Source: Calycina herbarum
Taxonomy: Eukaryota > Ascomycota > Leotiomycetes > Helotiales > Pezizellaceae
DNA: 64,000 nt
Assembly: GCA_001414485.1 (NCBI GenBank)
Contig: LLEY01000178.1
Coordinates: 1 to 64,000, forward strand
Direction of reading: 5' to 3'
The notes beneath the pieces are model-generated. The model worked only from the letters and a program-made list of their open reading frames with translations. It searched no databases and was not told the DNA's origin. Positions 24,216 through 37,991 of the stretch are shown piece after piece; within the stretch, counting starts at the first letter, position 1, and the number at the start of each line of letters is the position of its first letter. The translations under genes were made by a program, and so were the position numbers.

Positions 24216-26057
24216 ACGTGGTTTATTAGAACCTCGGTTATATTAGAACCTCGATTAATTTTCCTTAGTATATAACTTTGAACTTAAATAACTTAACTAT
24301 AATATATTAAATTAACTCTTTATAATCGAAGTCTAATATACTAGATATATCTATAGCTTCTTAACAGGTTTATATATTATAACTAGCTTTTCTATAGATT
24401 CTATAGTATCGTCTAGACAGTTGCCTCTTCTTATAACTACCTCTCGCTATATATATATTACGTCGTACCTGCTTATCTACGTCTTTCTAAGCTATAATAT
24501 TCTATATATCCTCTATAATAAGTATACTCTCTTTATAGACACGAGCCTTTTTAGCTCTCTAGCGTTTACTAAGAGCTTTATTTACTGCTTAAAGTATACG
24601 TACCTCGGTAAACAGAAGAGTTATCTTATAAGCTATTCGCTCTATACCTTTAGCTAGCGCTATAACTGTCTTAAATAGAAGGGTTAGCGAACTTCTCTAA
24701 TAGCGAGTAATTCGATTTCGTATAAGAGTTAACTATAAAAGAGCTTCTATTAGATTAGAAGGGCTTTAAGATTCCTATAAGAGGGTATTAGTAGTAGAGG
24801 GTCTAGAGAGTGTTAGAGTCTATAACTTTATATCAAGCTTTGAAATCACTACTTATAGATTAAAAGACACTAGGCCAGCTCTATAGAATCTAGTCTAAGC
24901 GTTCTAGACTGTTATAGATTCTCTATATACTACTATAAAGGCTAGAAAGAACTCTACCTTAGTAATATAGTTAATATAAGCTTTAATAAACGTCTTAATC
25001 TATTAACTATATACTTGTTTTAATATACTAAAACATCTAATATTAAGTAGTTAAGTTAGATAAGACGAGTAAGAAGGTAATCTAAGAGTTATAATATTAT
25101 ATATCTTATAATACTCTTAAAATTCTACCGATTTATAGCTCTTATATCTATCTAATACTAGTATTTAATATAGCTCTCTTATATAAGTAGTAGTATATTA
25201 ATTAAAATATTTTATCTATTCTAGACCTATTTTATTATTTATCTATCTATTAATTATCGGTTTAATAACCTAGTTAGATAGAAGACCGCTATTAGTATAC
25301 TAATTTATAAGATAATTCTTTTCTTAAACTACTAAAAATAGAAGAATACTCTAGTCTTTACTATTAATATAGATAATAGTAGTAGCCTATTCTCGATTCT
25401 CTAGCTAAACTGTCTTACCTCTACTACGTTGATCTATACGAGTAATAACTATTATAGAATAAATCACGTCTATTATAAACCTAGTTTTATCGAAGTTATA
25501 GAAGTCGTAGTCTAAAACTCTATATTTCGCTTATATATTCGTAACTAGTTAAAACTATACGCTAATTAGCTTAGGATCTTCGTATAAGGCTCTTTAGAAA
25601 TTATAAACGCGATTAAAACACGTCTTAAGAGTTAATTATCGTTATATAAACTAATAAGCCTAGAGCTTACTAACGCGTTTTCCTCCTCGCAGCTCGAGGA
25701 TAAAATTAGCTATATCTTCTATACTAGCTAGCCGGGGTATAAACTCTCTAGAATCTATATTAAGTATATTCTAAATAATTACTTCTTCTTCTATCTTAGA
25801 TAATTTAAGGTTTACTAGTCGATAGTCGGCTAGAGAAAGGTAGCTGTTTATTCTATTATTAAGTATAGAATAAGGTATTCTATAGATCTTTATAGCTTTC
25901 CGTCGACTTAGCTTTTTAGATATTCGAATTACCTTAATAGCTAGAATAACTTTTGATTCTTTAGTAATAATAGATATAGTAGAAGGTTAAAAAAACGTAT
26001 ATTAAAGTTAAAGAGTAGGATTTCTAGAAAATTAATCGGGGTTCTAATAAACTACGT
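24216..26057 (-). mobile_element. Fot1/pogo-type DNA transposon, copy 2
   Basis: A 1842-bp element flanked by TA (24214-24215 and 26058-26059). Inverted ends start ACGTGGTTTATTAGAACCTC and again carry a duplicated TTAGAACCTCG. The minus strand near 25400-25520 reads DYDFYNFDKTRFIID, the pogo/Fot1 catalytic region, parallel to copy 1 over its whole length. The size equals the one I remember for Botrytis Flipper (about 1842 bp), but identity to Flipper was not tested. Inactivated by RIP. Confidence 0.87.
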
Positions 26058-26181
26058 TAGTATATATCTTAATTTTTATAAAAATCCTATATTTCTAATA
26101 TTAGAGCTAAATAATAAGTAAAAAGAACTAGATATAAGAGTTAAGAAAGAATTCTTTATATTCTAGATTTATATTTATATA

Positions 26182-26578
26182 ACGTGGTTTATTACCGAGT
26201 AGCGTATATTACTAAGTAGTATACTTCTCTCTACTTTACTACCTACTAACTTTAATACACGTTTTCTTAATAACTAACTATAGAAATCCAAACCTAAGAA
26301 GTACGAATTATCCTAGCTATCGAGGCTATTCGAATATCTAAAAAACTTAGTCGCCGCTCTACTATAAAAATCTATAAAGTCTCTAAAATAATACTTCGAT
26401 ATAGAATAGCTAGCTGAATCTATCGCCTCGAAACTAAACCTAATTATTATAAATTAAATAACTTAGAGAAGAAGACACTTGTTTAATATATACTTAATCT
26501 AGATATAAGAGGATTTACGCTCTAACTAGCTAGTATAGAAGATATAGCGAATTATATTCTTAAATCACGAGAGGGAAA
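26182..26578 (+). mobile_element. Truncated Fot1/pogo-type element, copy 3
   Basis: Starts after a TA with ACGTGGTTTATTACCGAG, the same end as the fold-back element at 37595. The plus strand reads, through RIP stops, YILNLDIRGFT, LASIEDIANYIL and KSREG. This is the N-terminal CENP-B/Tc5-like helix-turn-helix part of a pogo/Fot1 transposase. It breaks off exactly where the LTR of element D begins, and the rest was not found to the right of D. Confidence 0.75.
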
Positions 26579-27064
26579 TGTTACAAATCACGTTTTACGT
26601 AGTAAGTAGTCTAGACAGCGCTCTAATAGAATAAGGTATAACGTCTAGGAAATAGAAGGTAATATAGAAGGGAATCTATAGCGCGGAAGATACTTAGGAT
26701 TCTAGGATCTCACTATTAGATTAATATTAGGAATCACGTAATATATATCGCTTATATCGCTAAGCGACATAAGCGACATATCGACAGTATCGATAAGTAA
26801 TATAGGCGATACGAGCGATATATTAACAGCATCGATAAGCGATGTAGACGATATAGAAGGTTCTATATATACTAGCACGTCTACTATCTAGATAGAAGCT
26901 TCGTACTTAACTTTAGTTATTAATCTTATTATCTTATTTAATATCTTTAATATAAGTAACGAGTTTACTTCTAAGTAAACAACCCGGCGTATCTATACTT
27001 CTTACTTATATACTAACTTTTAAGACTTAGTTATCTTTATTTAGTTCGTTTAAGTTTCGTTATA
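26579..27064 (+). repeat. 5' LTR of gypsy D
   Basis: Begins TGTTACAAATCACG with the TG intact and ends gtttcgttata. The 5' half differs from the B LTR and contains several cgataagcgatgtag-like short repeats; the 3' half (from about 26870) is shared with A and B. Confidence 0.82.
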
Positions 27065-30000
27065 CTTTAAGTACCTACTTAGAAGTATAGCTAGTATAAT
27101 ATCGAAAACTACGCTATTCTTAGGTTTAACTTCTACGCTACCTCTAGTACTAATAATACTAGTAGCACTAGTTACTACTCTAAGAGAGGAAGTAAAGTTA
27201 CTAGTACTAAGAACGTTCGACAGTTCTCTAAAGAAACTTACTAAGTTTATTATAAAAGCTTTAATATACTTAAACTTTTACTTAGTATAGTTTACTTATA
27301 AAATAGATTAAGTTATATAGCTTACTATCTATCTTAAGAGAGTAGTATATAACTAGATAGAACTATATTTAGAGGATTTTTAGAAGAATAAGACGTTAAA
27401 TAGAAAGGTATTAAACCTTATAAGTAAAAGCACTTAGGGTTTATTCTTAACCGTCGCTAGATTTAAGAAAGGAATTAACTAGGCGTTCGTAGAAATAGAT
27501 TCAAAGAAAAAAGCAGTATAAGCCTTATATAGTCTTTAACAAAAGAGTTTAGCTACTAAGTATATATTAATATTCTAATAATACTCTATATGTCTTAGTT
27601 AGAATAATAAAGCTTTATATAAGCAGTTCTATAAAGGATTAAAGAATAGTATTAAGAACGAGCTAGCTTAAGACGACTTCCTAGATATACTCGACGAGTT
27701 AACTAATAATATAATTAAGATTAATAATTAAAATTATAAGCGGAGTTTAGAGAAGAAAGGTAGTTATAAATATTAATAAGGAAAGAGTAAGAAGAAAGAC
27801 TATAGAGATCCTATAGAAATTAACACTACTTAGAAGCGTTAAGTACTAAGAAAAGGAACTTAAGTTAGAAACCTACTAAAGAGAGAGCTTTCCTAGAAGA
27901 AGTAAAATCGTCGACGTAAGTAGAACTTATATTATAAATATAGCCTCTCTAGCTATAGAGTAAATAAGTATAGTAAGAAGAAAGACTTTAAAGAGAAATA
28001 AGCTAACGCTACTATTTAAAAGGAAGTAGTATTACTAGAAAAAATTAAACTTATAGATAAAGAACTCGAAGCTAGAGAATATAGTATATAGATTAAAATA
28101 GATACCTTAAATATAATAGTAGATACTATATATCTATAGCTAGATAAAGAAATTAAGTTATAAGTTAGTAAGATATAGAATACTAATAATAGTAGAAATC
28201 TACTTCTTAAAGAATATTATAATATATAGTTAAAAATAGAATATAAATTACCTCTTTAAGTAGAATATAAATCACTACTATTAATAAGTTTATTAGAGTT
28301 ATTAGAATTAGAATCTAATTTATTAGAAGTAGATCTAAGAATATATAAGCCTAAATAAAGTAAGACATAGGTATTTATTAGAACCTTTAAGAGAGAGAAT
28401 AGATAGATATATATAGAAAATTAGAAACCTAATTTTTAGAGCTTATATTCTACTTAAAGAATTAATTCTACTGTTTTAACTACTTATATAATAGTTTAAA
28501 ATAAATAAGATAGAATAATAATAGTAAGTATTATTACTAGAAGAGAAACTATCGAATTTAAGAAACCTAGACTAGAATAGGTAATATCTAATAAGTTATC
28601 TAGTTAGCCTAAGATAGGAGATATATAGATAGTTCTAGATCTTTAAGAAGAAACTAGCTTATAGTAATAGCAGAGTTCTAATAACTTTATAAGACGTCTA
28701 AAACCTAGTTTCTTAGATACGCTACCTAATAATAAGAAAGCTATACTAGAAATAAGAGACTAGTATACTATAGTCGATATAGTTAGAAAAGTTAGAGTAA
28801 TATTTCAGGAATTTAAAACTAGAAAGTTATTTAGTATAATCTTTTAAGAAATAAACGAATATAATATAGACTAAGAAATAGAGTTAGTATAAAAAGAATT
28901 ATACTATCTAATAGTTAGAGAATTATAGTTTATAGAAATAATAAACGAAACTATAGCTAAATAGATATAATATTATCTAAACGTTATATTCTATTAGTCT
29001 ATAGAGAAATAATTTATAAGAACCTTACTAAAACTAAAATAGACTATAGAATATAGATTAAAATATAAAGTAATTTCTATAGATTTAGAAAAAGCAACCT
29101 TCGTCTTAAAATCTAATAAAGAAGATAAGGATAAAAGAAGATTTAAAGTATACTTTATAAAAGAAGAATTAAATACTATCTTAAAAGAGAATTAGTTAGT
29201 AGTAACTATAAAAATAAGAGAAAAAGAACTTTAAGTTATAATCAACTCTAGAGTAATAAGTAACTTCCTTTCTCTAATAGCTTTAAAAAAGCTAAATATT
29301 CTAATAAAGAATATAAAGCTATACTACCTTAGAGTAGTTAATAGAATAGATATTATCTACTAAGATAAGATTATTAATTAGTAAACTATTCTAATAAAAG
29401 TTAATATTAAAAGATACTACTTAGATATATAATTTAATATTATTAAAATAGAGAGTAAGAAAGTAATACTTAGTATATTATAGATTTAAGAATATAATCT
29501 AGATATTAACTAGAAGGCTTAAATAATAACCTTTAGTTAATATAATTATATAGGTTTATAATTATAACTATAAGACTAGAACAAGGTTAGCGCTATCTCT
29601 TCTAAGACGTTAGAATACTCTATCTAGGGTCCTCTATAGATTAGTAAGACAGCTGATAATAAAATATCTATATAGTATAGAGAATTTAAAGCTTTGTTTA
29701 AAAACCTAAAAGACTTATAAGCCTTACTAGAACATCGCTTATAGGATTATAAGATTAAATTAAAAGAGGGTTATTACCTTTTAAAGTAGAAGCTTTAGTT
29801 ATATAACTAGAAAAGCCTTTAGAGAATAGAAAGTTATATAAAGAAAGGTATTAAAAAGAAATATATTAGAAAGTCTAAGTTACTAATTATCTTAAATATA
29901 CTTATTATTAAGAAAAAAGACAACCTAGAAGAGAGAGTATATATTAATTACTAAGAAGTAAATTATACTATAGTTAAGGACGCTTATCCGCTACTACTTA

Positions 30001-30451
30001 GCTAATACTTATAAGATAAGTTAGATAAAGTAGTACGATTTACGAAACTAGATTAATAAAACGCTTATAGACTTATATAAATAAAAGTTAGAGACGAATA
30101 GAAGACAGTATTCGCCTTATTATCTAGTCTTTATAAATATATAGTTATACTATTTAGACTATATAATATACTAGCTATATATTAGAGATAAAATAATAAT
30201 ATTTTAGAAGATCTTCTAAGAGTAATAGTAATCTATTATCTAGATAATATCTTAATCTTCTTAGAAAAAGAAGAAGAATATAAGAGATATATTAGAGAAG
30301 TTTTATAATAACTTATAAAAGTAAACTCTTAATTAAAACTCTTAAAATACAAGTTTAGAGTAACTTAGACACTTTTCCTAAGATAGGTATTTAGCTTAGA
30401 GAAAATAGAAATAGATCTAGTAAAGATCTAAGATATCTTAAACTAGAAATT

Positions 30452-30780
30452 TGTAACAAACCTAATCTGCTTGCCCTCTAGTAGTTATCCTTACCTATAG
30501 CATATATAGGTGTAGCGGATAATCAGAGAAGTAAGAGGTGGTTTAATTAAAGATCTAAAGCTATAGAAGAGAAGAGAAGGAAAGAGGAGACTTCTAGAGG
30601 TCCTATAATATAGAGATAGCTAAGGAATCGATAAGTTATAGGAATATTAATCCGTTTATAGAAATAGTTCCTAGCCTAGGTAGAAATGGTTCTAGGCTAG
30701 GCTAGGAATAGCAGGCTTTGCGGACGCCGGCGAGCAGCCGTACGCGAGTCACGTGCTCGGCGGTGGCCAGGTCTATAACA
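30452..30780 (-). repeat. 3' LTR of gypsy E
   Basis: 329 bp, starts TGTAACAAACC and ends gtctataaca. The partner is 36042-36370. Confidence 0.92.
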
Positions 30781-30799
30781 TTACCCCCCCCTTTGAGTA

Positions 30800-33700
30800 G
30801 AGCTCGCTTGCGAGCTCTAAACCTACTATCTTACAGGTAATTTATCCTCGTCCTTATAATATTCCAGCTCGTCTATACTATCTTCCTAGCTCTATAACTA
30901 TTCTACTAAGTACCTAGGAGGCCCTGGGAGAGAAGGATTTAGAGCGTGAAACTCTTAAAGCTTATATAGGCAGCCTATAAAGTCAGAAGCTAGGTACTAG
31001 GCCGGGTCTAGCTCGCTTTATGTCTATTAAACCCGGTATTATAATTTTCTATAATAGCCTCTAGAGGCTAGTACTTAGTCTATATCCTATTCGTTATACT
31101 CGTTAACTATAATAGGCAGTCCTGGTTCCTATAGCTAGCCTAGTAGCGGATTGTTAAGAGCTTTACAAAGCTTATCTATAGAGATCACGGGCTATATTTT
31201 AATTATCGGAGGCAGGTCGACCTAGAAAGCGTTTCTAACCTTTTCTAGGACTATATATAGACTAGCTATCTGCTGGTCGAGCTTACAGCTTAGGCAGTCT
31301 ATATTCTACGTCTTTGTTGATATATAGACCTTGTCGCCTATAGCAAAGTCTACTAGTCGCCGGTGCTTGTTTGCTTACTTATACTAGCGTTCCTAAGCAG
31401 CCTCGATTCCCTTATAGGCGGTTTCCTAGGCGCTGTGTATACGGGTTACGTATATAACTGCTTCGTCTTATAAAAGCTGTTTATAGACGCTTATTAGCTC
31501 TTCTAGGCTCTGGCGGACCTAATCAAAGCTAGTACGTAGCACGTAACCAAGCTTGATTTGTATAGGCGGAAGAGTCGTCGAGTTCTAGGGAAGTGTAACT
31601 TAAGCGTAGTCTATAATCGGCATTAGTTTAGACTAGTTATCCTAATAGTAGTTTATAAACGGGCGAAGGCGTTGGTTAATCTACTAGTTTATATTCTTAG
31701 TTTAACCGTCGGTTTGTACGTATACGGCCGTAGATAGCTTGATCTTAGTCCCTAGGATCCGGTTAAACTCTTACTAGAACTCTAAGACGAATTATAGACC
31801 GTGGTCAGAGATAATAATATCTGACGGTCTATAATAGCGCTATACACGGTTGAGGTAGATCCGCGCAGTCTTTTTTACGTCCGTAGTCTTTAGGTAAGGG
31901 ATAGAGACAGATCTCTTACTTAGCCGATAGATAAAGACAATAATTATATCTATCCTAGACTTGTTAGGAGGGAATTCCTTAAAATCAACTAATATATATT
32001 ACTATAGGCGATCCGGGATAGACAAGGGGTTGAGGAGTCTAGGGGGGCGGTCTCGTAGCACGTAAGAGCGACGGCAGGTCTAGTAGTTATAGACGAATCG
32101 TTATATATCCGAACAAAGGTACGGCTAGTAGTAGCGGTCTATAACTAGCTTTAGGGTCTTAGATTGTCTAGGGTAGGCTACCGAGACTTGATTATAAACC
32201 TCGCTTAGTAAGCGTACTTTGAGATCGTCGTCCTTAGGCAGGATAAGCCGTTCTTAGTATAGCAGGAGGCCGTTACAGGTTATCTAGCCGGGGCGTTCGT
32301 CTGTAGCGTACTAGCGGAGAGCGTTAAGGCCCGTACTCGTACGATTAGCTTATAGGATATTATTAATTAAGTCGTATAGTCTGTCAGCTACTCTAATAGG
32401 TATAATATCTACGGAAGGGTCTAAGTCTAGGTCCGTAATAATCCGTAAGTCGAGATTCTTAAGCCGTAAGAGGACTTATATATAAGTAGATATCTTTATT
32501 ACTATTTAACTATCTACTTCTTAGTCCTAGCGAGTAAGAGAATCCGCTTAATTCTAGCTACTAGGCTTATAAGTAAGTAGGAAGTTAAATCGAGAGAGGG
32601 TTTCAGCCTAGCAAGCTTATCAGCTAGACAAGGCTTTAGTTATTATAAAGTACTCGAGAGCTTTATAGTCTAAAACAACCCGTATCCGATATAGAGACTC
32701 TTCGAGCTTAGGTCTCCAGGCTTCTAGAGAACGTATAATAGCTAGTATCTCTTTATTATAAATCGGGTAGTTAATCTTAGCAGGTATTATTATCTTAGAG
32801 AAGTAAGCTATAGAGTGCCACTCTTAACTCGGCTGTAACTGAAGGAGTATACTGCTAAGGACGCCGTCAGAGGAATCGGTCTTAACTATAGACTCGTATT
32901 ATAGATTAAAGTATATAAGAAGAGATATATTAATAAGCTAGGCCTTCAGCTCGGAGAAGGCGTCCTAATAAGCAGGTGTCTACTAAAACGGCTAGTCTTT
33001 ACGAGTTAGAGCTGTTAATAAGCGTATAACTCGTCCGTAGTTAAGAATAAACTTCTAGTAGAAGTTATAAAAGCTAAGAAAGGACTAAATACCGTAGACT
33101 ATAATAGGGCGTTCTTAGTTATAGATCGTTTCTATCTTTTCTAGGTCTACTTTAATCCTGTTAGTACTTATATAGAAGCCTAGGTACTTTATATAAGTAA
33201 CGTTAAACTTAGATTTCTTAATATTAGCTTATAAGCTAGCTTTACAAAGCTATAAAAGGACCTTATAGACGTGTTCCTAATAGTCTAGCTCGTTCTTAGA
33301 GTAAATAAGAATATCGTTAAGGTAGGTAGTATAAAAGTTGTCTAAATAGTCGAAGAGTACGTCGTTTATAAACCGTTGATATATTATAGGTCTGTTAGTT
33401 AGTCCAAAAGGTATAACTTTACACTTATAAGCTCTATAACAGGTCTAGAACGTTGTTAGTTCCTTAGACTTAGGGTTAATCCAAATCTAGTAAAAAGCTT
33501 ATCGTATATCTAACTTTATAAAGATATAAGTCTTGCCTAGATAAGCAAGAGTTTCGTTGATTAACAGAAGAGGATACTAGTCCTTATAGGTTAGGTTATT
33601 TAGCTTATAGTAATTAATACAGAACTGTAGAGAGCTGTTAGACTTCTTAATAAAGAGAATCGGAGCTGTAAAGAGGGCTTGGCTAGCCTTAATAAAACCT

Positions 33701-35822
33701 TTATAAAGGTTCTTAACAAGGTATTGTTTTATAGCCCGGAGCTCGTCCGTTGACTAGTGGCGGAGGGGGCTATAGGATAAGTCGTCTACGTTCCCGTCTG
33801 TAAGTTTAATCTTATAGTTATATAGGCGACGAGAGAGAAGAGTATTAGACGCAGCTTTAAAGAAAACGTCTACGAGATCCTAGTAGGCTCTGGAGAGGCT
33901 TTCTTAGACCTGTAAGTCGTCTTTTTAATCTATAAGCTTTTTTTCTATTAAGTAATCGATCTTATAAAAAGAGGTACTAAAGGCCGTAGCTTCAGTATCT
34001 TATAGGTTACGGCGGTATATAGCAGCACCGATAACAGCGATGTCTACCGGTGGCAGGTTGAGGCGTACACGTTTTAGACATGCTATAGAGGCTTTACAGA
34101 TATCTAAACCTATAAGAGCGCGGTTCATATTTCGTAAGTTGTTTTAGCGGTCCTAGTACTCGCTATAACGTACGGCCAGGGGTATAGTAGGCGGGCGCGC
34201 CAGGATCCGAGGGACTGGCAGCTCGTCGACAAGGCTTATAGACAGTTGTAGGTCTTTCTAGTATTTGCGTATAACCTGTTCTTCTAGGGCCTAATCGCGG
34301 CGATCTACGTCAGCTTAGTAATCTAGGTTTAAGAGCCGAGTCTATAGGATCCTAGGATCTAGGAGACGTAGCTAGACAAGGTTAGAAGAAGGAGGGAGAT
34401 CCGCGGGCTATATAAGTCGTCGTTAGCGGGGGTTAAGTTATACGTTAAGCTAGTTAAACTATGTACGCCTAAGAATGAGGTCCTAATAGCTAGTATTAAG
34501 GAGGACTATAGAGACGTTATACTGTTTATAGCCGTCTATATATAAGTGAAGAATAATATAGTAGTCCGCGGACTGTCGACTCTGTTCGTCGAAGCCGCGA
34601 ACTGTAATAGGAGTAGGAAGAGTATAAATAGTTAAAGAGAAGAAGCGAGCTAGCCCTTAAGCGAACTTTATACTAATAAGTATAAAGCTGTTTGCTCTAG
34701 TGTTAGCTAGAGCAGAGGTTTTAAATCTATATCTATTAAAAACTAAGTTATAAGAGACTATAAACTGTTTTCCTCTAAGTAGCTAACTTAGATCGATGGC
34801 TAACTAGCCAGGACCTTAGTAAAGCAAGCCTAGGGGGGAGACTTTCCCTAGACTTAGTCGTTTTCCGACTGTTCTAAGTCGGACGTAGGCTCCGTAAGCT
34901 TATTAACGTCTATAATAGGCTTAGAGTTCTTAGGGTATTCGTAGGCATAGTGCCTAGTCCTCTTACACTTGAAGCAGGCGTCGTCCGGTTCCTTATAAGC
35001 AGGCGTTGGTTTACGTAATAGTCTGTAAAGGCGGGGGGCCGGGGTAGAGGAGGTTATATAGAATACAGTTTAAGTAGTAGTGAAAGTTCTAGCTAGGCAG
35101 GAGGTAGTAGTAGCAGTTGCGGGCCGGGGGATAAGACGAGCGGTCCGTAAGTTGCTTCTACGGAGCTAAAGTCTTTGTAAGTTCTTATTAACAAGTCGAC
35201 ACTTGTTTACTAGAGCCGTACTTATAAGCAGGACGTCTAAGAATAGTAAGATAGACTGTTGTAGAGGTGGCGTAAGCTTGTTATATAAGTCGGGCTATAA
35301 GTCGTCCGTCGGGATCCGTCTAGTACCTATAAGGTATAAGAAGTAAGTATAGAAGGTTGCGAAAGTCTCGTCATCTCTTATAATAAGCCAGCGGAATTCG
35401 ATATAGGCGTCCTACGCTTCGAACAGGTTCTCTAGGATATCTATAAGATATATGATTATTTCTTTTATAGACTAAAACGGCTTAGGTCTCTTCTAGTAAC
35501 GGGGCACGAGATGCTTCTAAGTAATATTAGCTATACGGTTAAAAACGTAAGCTATCTTTGCTTCCTCTAGCTTAAACATAGAGGCGTTGATAAGGAACTT
35601 GTCCTTAATCTAGATCTTCTAGTTGTCGAAGGTTAGAGACGAGCTATCTGTTAGGGGCTTAGTATCCTTAAGCTTAACTGTAAACAACCTATATTATCTA
35701 GTTTTAAACAGGGTATTCCCTTGTAGAGGGGTACGGACGTCGTCTAGTTGTTCTCGCAGTAGGCGGACCTGTTCTAGGGCTATAGCAAGCTGTTAAGCGT
35801 CCGTAGGCTAGTCGGCAGACAT
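30800..35822 (-). pseudogene. gypsy E gag-pol (RIP-damaged)
   Basis: A frame begins at an ATG ending at 35822 (MSAD, then a TAG) and remains readable through isolated TAG/TAA stops. Gag has FDNWKI and KDKFLINASMFKLEEAKIAY. A zinc knuckle CFKCKRTRHYAYEY near 34925-34985 has its last Cys changed to Tyr. Reverse transcriptase near 33290-33360 reads [21 protein letters not shown], with YLDD changed to YLND. Integrase is near 31900-32020 (IPDR..., LVDFKEFPPNK, IYRLSKR). The C-terminus near 30835-31000 has FHALNPSLPGPPRYL, as in other chromovirus tails. Not functional because of stops. Confidence 0.85.
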
Positions 35823-36041
35823 CGTTGTAGACGACTCAGTTATAAGGATAGAGGGTATAGGTAGAAGAGCCCTAAGCTCTTATACGCGGTAGTGGGCGCG
35901 GGTACGCGGGGCTGTATAAGGCGCCGGTGGCATCTACGGGCGGTCTATACAGACTATAGGTATTGTGTTAGAATCGCAACAGATATTCTAATCCTTCCTA
36001 GAAGCAGTAGTAAATAGAGAGAAGAAGGGAGCTTTAGATAA

Positions 36042-36370
36042 TATAACAAACCTAATCTGCTTGCCCTCTAGTAGTTATCCTTACCTATAGTATACATAGG
36101 TGTAGCGGATAATTAGAGAAGTAAGAGGTAGTTTAATTAAAGATCTAAAGCTACAGAAGAGAAGAGAAGGAAAGAGGAGACTTCTAGAGGTCCTATAATA
36201 TAGAGATAGCCAAGGAATCGATAAGTTATAGGAATGTCGATCCGTTTATAGAAATGGTTCCTAGCCTAGGTAGGAATAGTTCTAGGCCAGGCTAGGAATA
36301 GCAGGCTTTGCGGACGCCGGCGAGCAGCCGTACGCGAGTCACGTGCTCGGCGGTGGCCAGGTCCGTAACA
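36042..36370 (-). repeat. 5' LTR of gypsy E
   Basis: 329-bp partner of 30452-30780. The two copies differ at a handful of sites, mostly CA/TA or TG/TA alternatives. Confidence 0.92.
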
Positions 36371-37594
36371 AAATTACTAGAAAATATTAAAGATATATAG
36401 TCCTTCTTTAGATTTATAAACTTCTATTATCTATTTATTTAGAACTATATAAAGATTACTAAACTAATATTAGTACTAGTAAAAAAGGCTATTAAATTCG
36501 TTTAGAATAAATAAGCTAAGAACGCTTTTTAGAAAATTAAGGCTAGGTTTATAGAAAAACCTATTCTATATAATTTTAATATAAATAAACCTAGTATAAT
36601 TAAAACAGACGTCTTAGATATAGTAGTAGATATAATTTACTTATAACTAAATAATAAAGAGAAGCTTATATCTATTATATATTATTCTAAAATATTTAAT
36701 CTAGTATAATAAAACTATAGTATCTTCGATAAAGAATTACTTACTATAGTATTAGCTTTAGAATACTAGAGAATCTATTTATAGCTAGTAAAGTACTAAG
36801 TTATAGTTTTATTTAACTATAAGAACCTTAGAACGTTTATAACAACTAAGGGACTTATAACTAGATAGTTAGCTAGATAGTTAGAAATATTAGAAAAGTT
36901 TAATATCGTTATTTAATATATAAAAGAAATATTAAATACTTAAGCTAATACTCTTAGCAAGAAATCTAGATATAAGAGAAATAAAGAGTATAAGAAAATT
37001 ACAATCTTAAAGACTCTTAGAAATAGAGACTTAGCTTCTATAATATATAAAATTACTATTATAAAAGATAAAGATCTATAGTAGGAAAAGATATAGTAGG
37101 TATAGGAAAAAGATTAACTAGAATTAGCTAAATAGGAAGATATACTATCTAACCTAGTTAATAGAAGAGATTTTATTAATATTTACTATACTATAAATAA
37201 GCGAAATAACTAGGAAAGATATAGAAACGGAAAGTTATAAGTTCTAAAGTTATATATAAGAGAATTTATTAAAGAATATTATTTAGTACTAGCTTATAAA
37301 CACTAGAGAGTTCGTCGAACTCTCTAGAGAATAAGATAATACTACTATATTAATTAGTTATTTATAATAGTTAAGAAGGTAGTAGTAGAATATAATACCT
37401 ATATTAGGAATAAGGCTTCTTACTATACTTCTTATAAATAGATAAATACTACTCTAATACTATAGGTATCTTAGAAATTAATATCTTTAGATTTTATTAT
37501 TAAATTACTAAAATCTAAAGATCTAATAATAGAAGTTAAATATAACTTAATCCTAGTTATTATAGAATAACTTATAAAGTATATAATTCTAATA

Positions 37595-37991
37595 ACGTGG
37601 TTTATTACCGAGTCGGCAACTTTTTTTATATATAAAAAACGTCTGTATATAACCGTATACTTTCTTTATTTATTAATATAAAATATTAAAATCAAAAACC
37701 TGGTTTTATTATTATATAAATAAATAAGATTTTAATTTTTAAGAGCTTATTAATTATAATTACTTAGTTATTAAAAAAACAAATAAAAACATATAAATAC
37801 AAAGGTAATTTTAAGCGAATTAGCTAATAAGCTTAGTAAGCTTTTGAAAATTAAAATCCTATTTATTTATATAATAATAAAACTAGGTTTTTAATTTTAA
37901 TATTTTATATTAATAAATAAAGAAAGTACACGGTTATATATAGACGTTTTTTATATATAAAAAAAGTTACCGACTCGGTAATAAACCACGT
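37595..37991. mobile_element. 397-bp fold-back (MITE-like) element
   Basis: A non-coding element flanked by TA (37593-37594 and 37992-37993), inserted in the integrase region of D. Its two arms, each about 150 bp, are inverted copies: they start acgtggtttattaccgagtc and include the paired blocks tatataaaaaacgtctgtat and taaaaccaggttttt-like sequence. Only a short unpaired centre remains. The outer 18 bp equal the end of the truncated Fot1/pogo element at 26182, so its mobility was probably supplied by that transposase. No ORF. Confidence 0.87.

Larger units (their letters stand above)
30452..36370 (-). mobile_element. Ty3/gypsy element E
   Basis: A complete 5919-bp minus-strand element with 329-bp LTRs (30452-30780 and 36042-36370) and the target duplication AAATT at 30447-30451 and 36371-36375. 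Next to the left (3') LTR is a polypurine tract, aaaggggggggtaa on the minus strand (about 30782-30795). It lies in the reverse transcriptase/RNase H junction of element D. It is noticeably richer in CpG and G/C than its host and carries fewer stops, but still has RIP-type changes, so it is probably younger. Confidence 0.93.

Noticed and set aside
24421..24657. Open frame of 78 codons on the plus strand
   Set aside because: It lies within the RIP-damaged Fot1/pogo copy 2, whose transposase is on the other strand, and its composition is only low-complexity Tyr/Leu/Ile/Ser.
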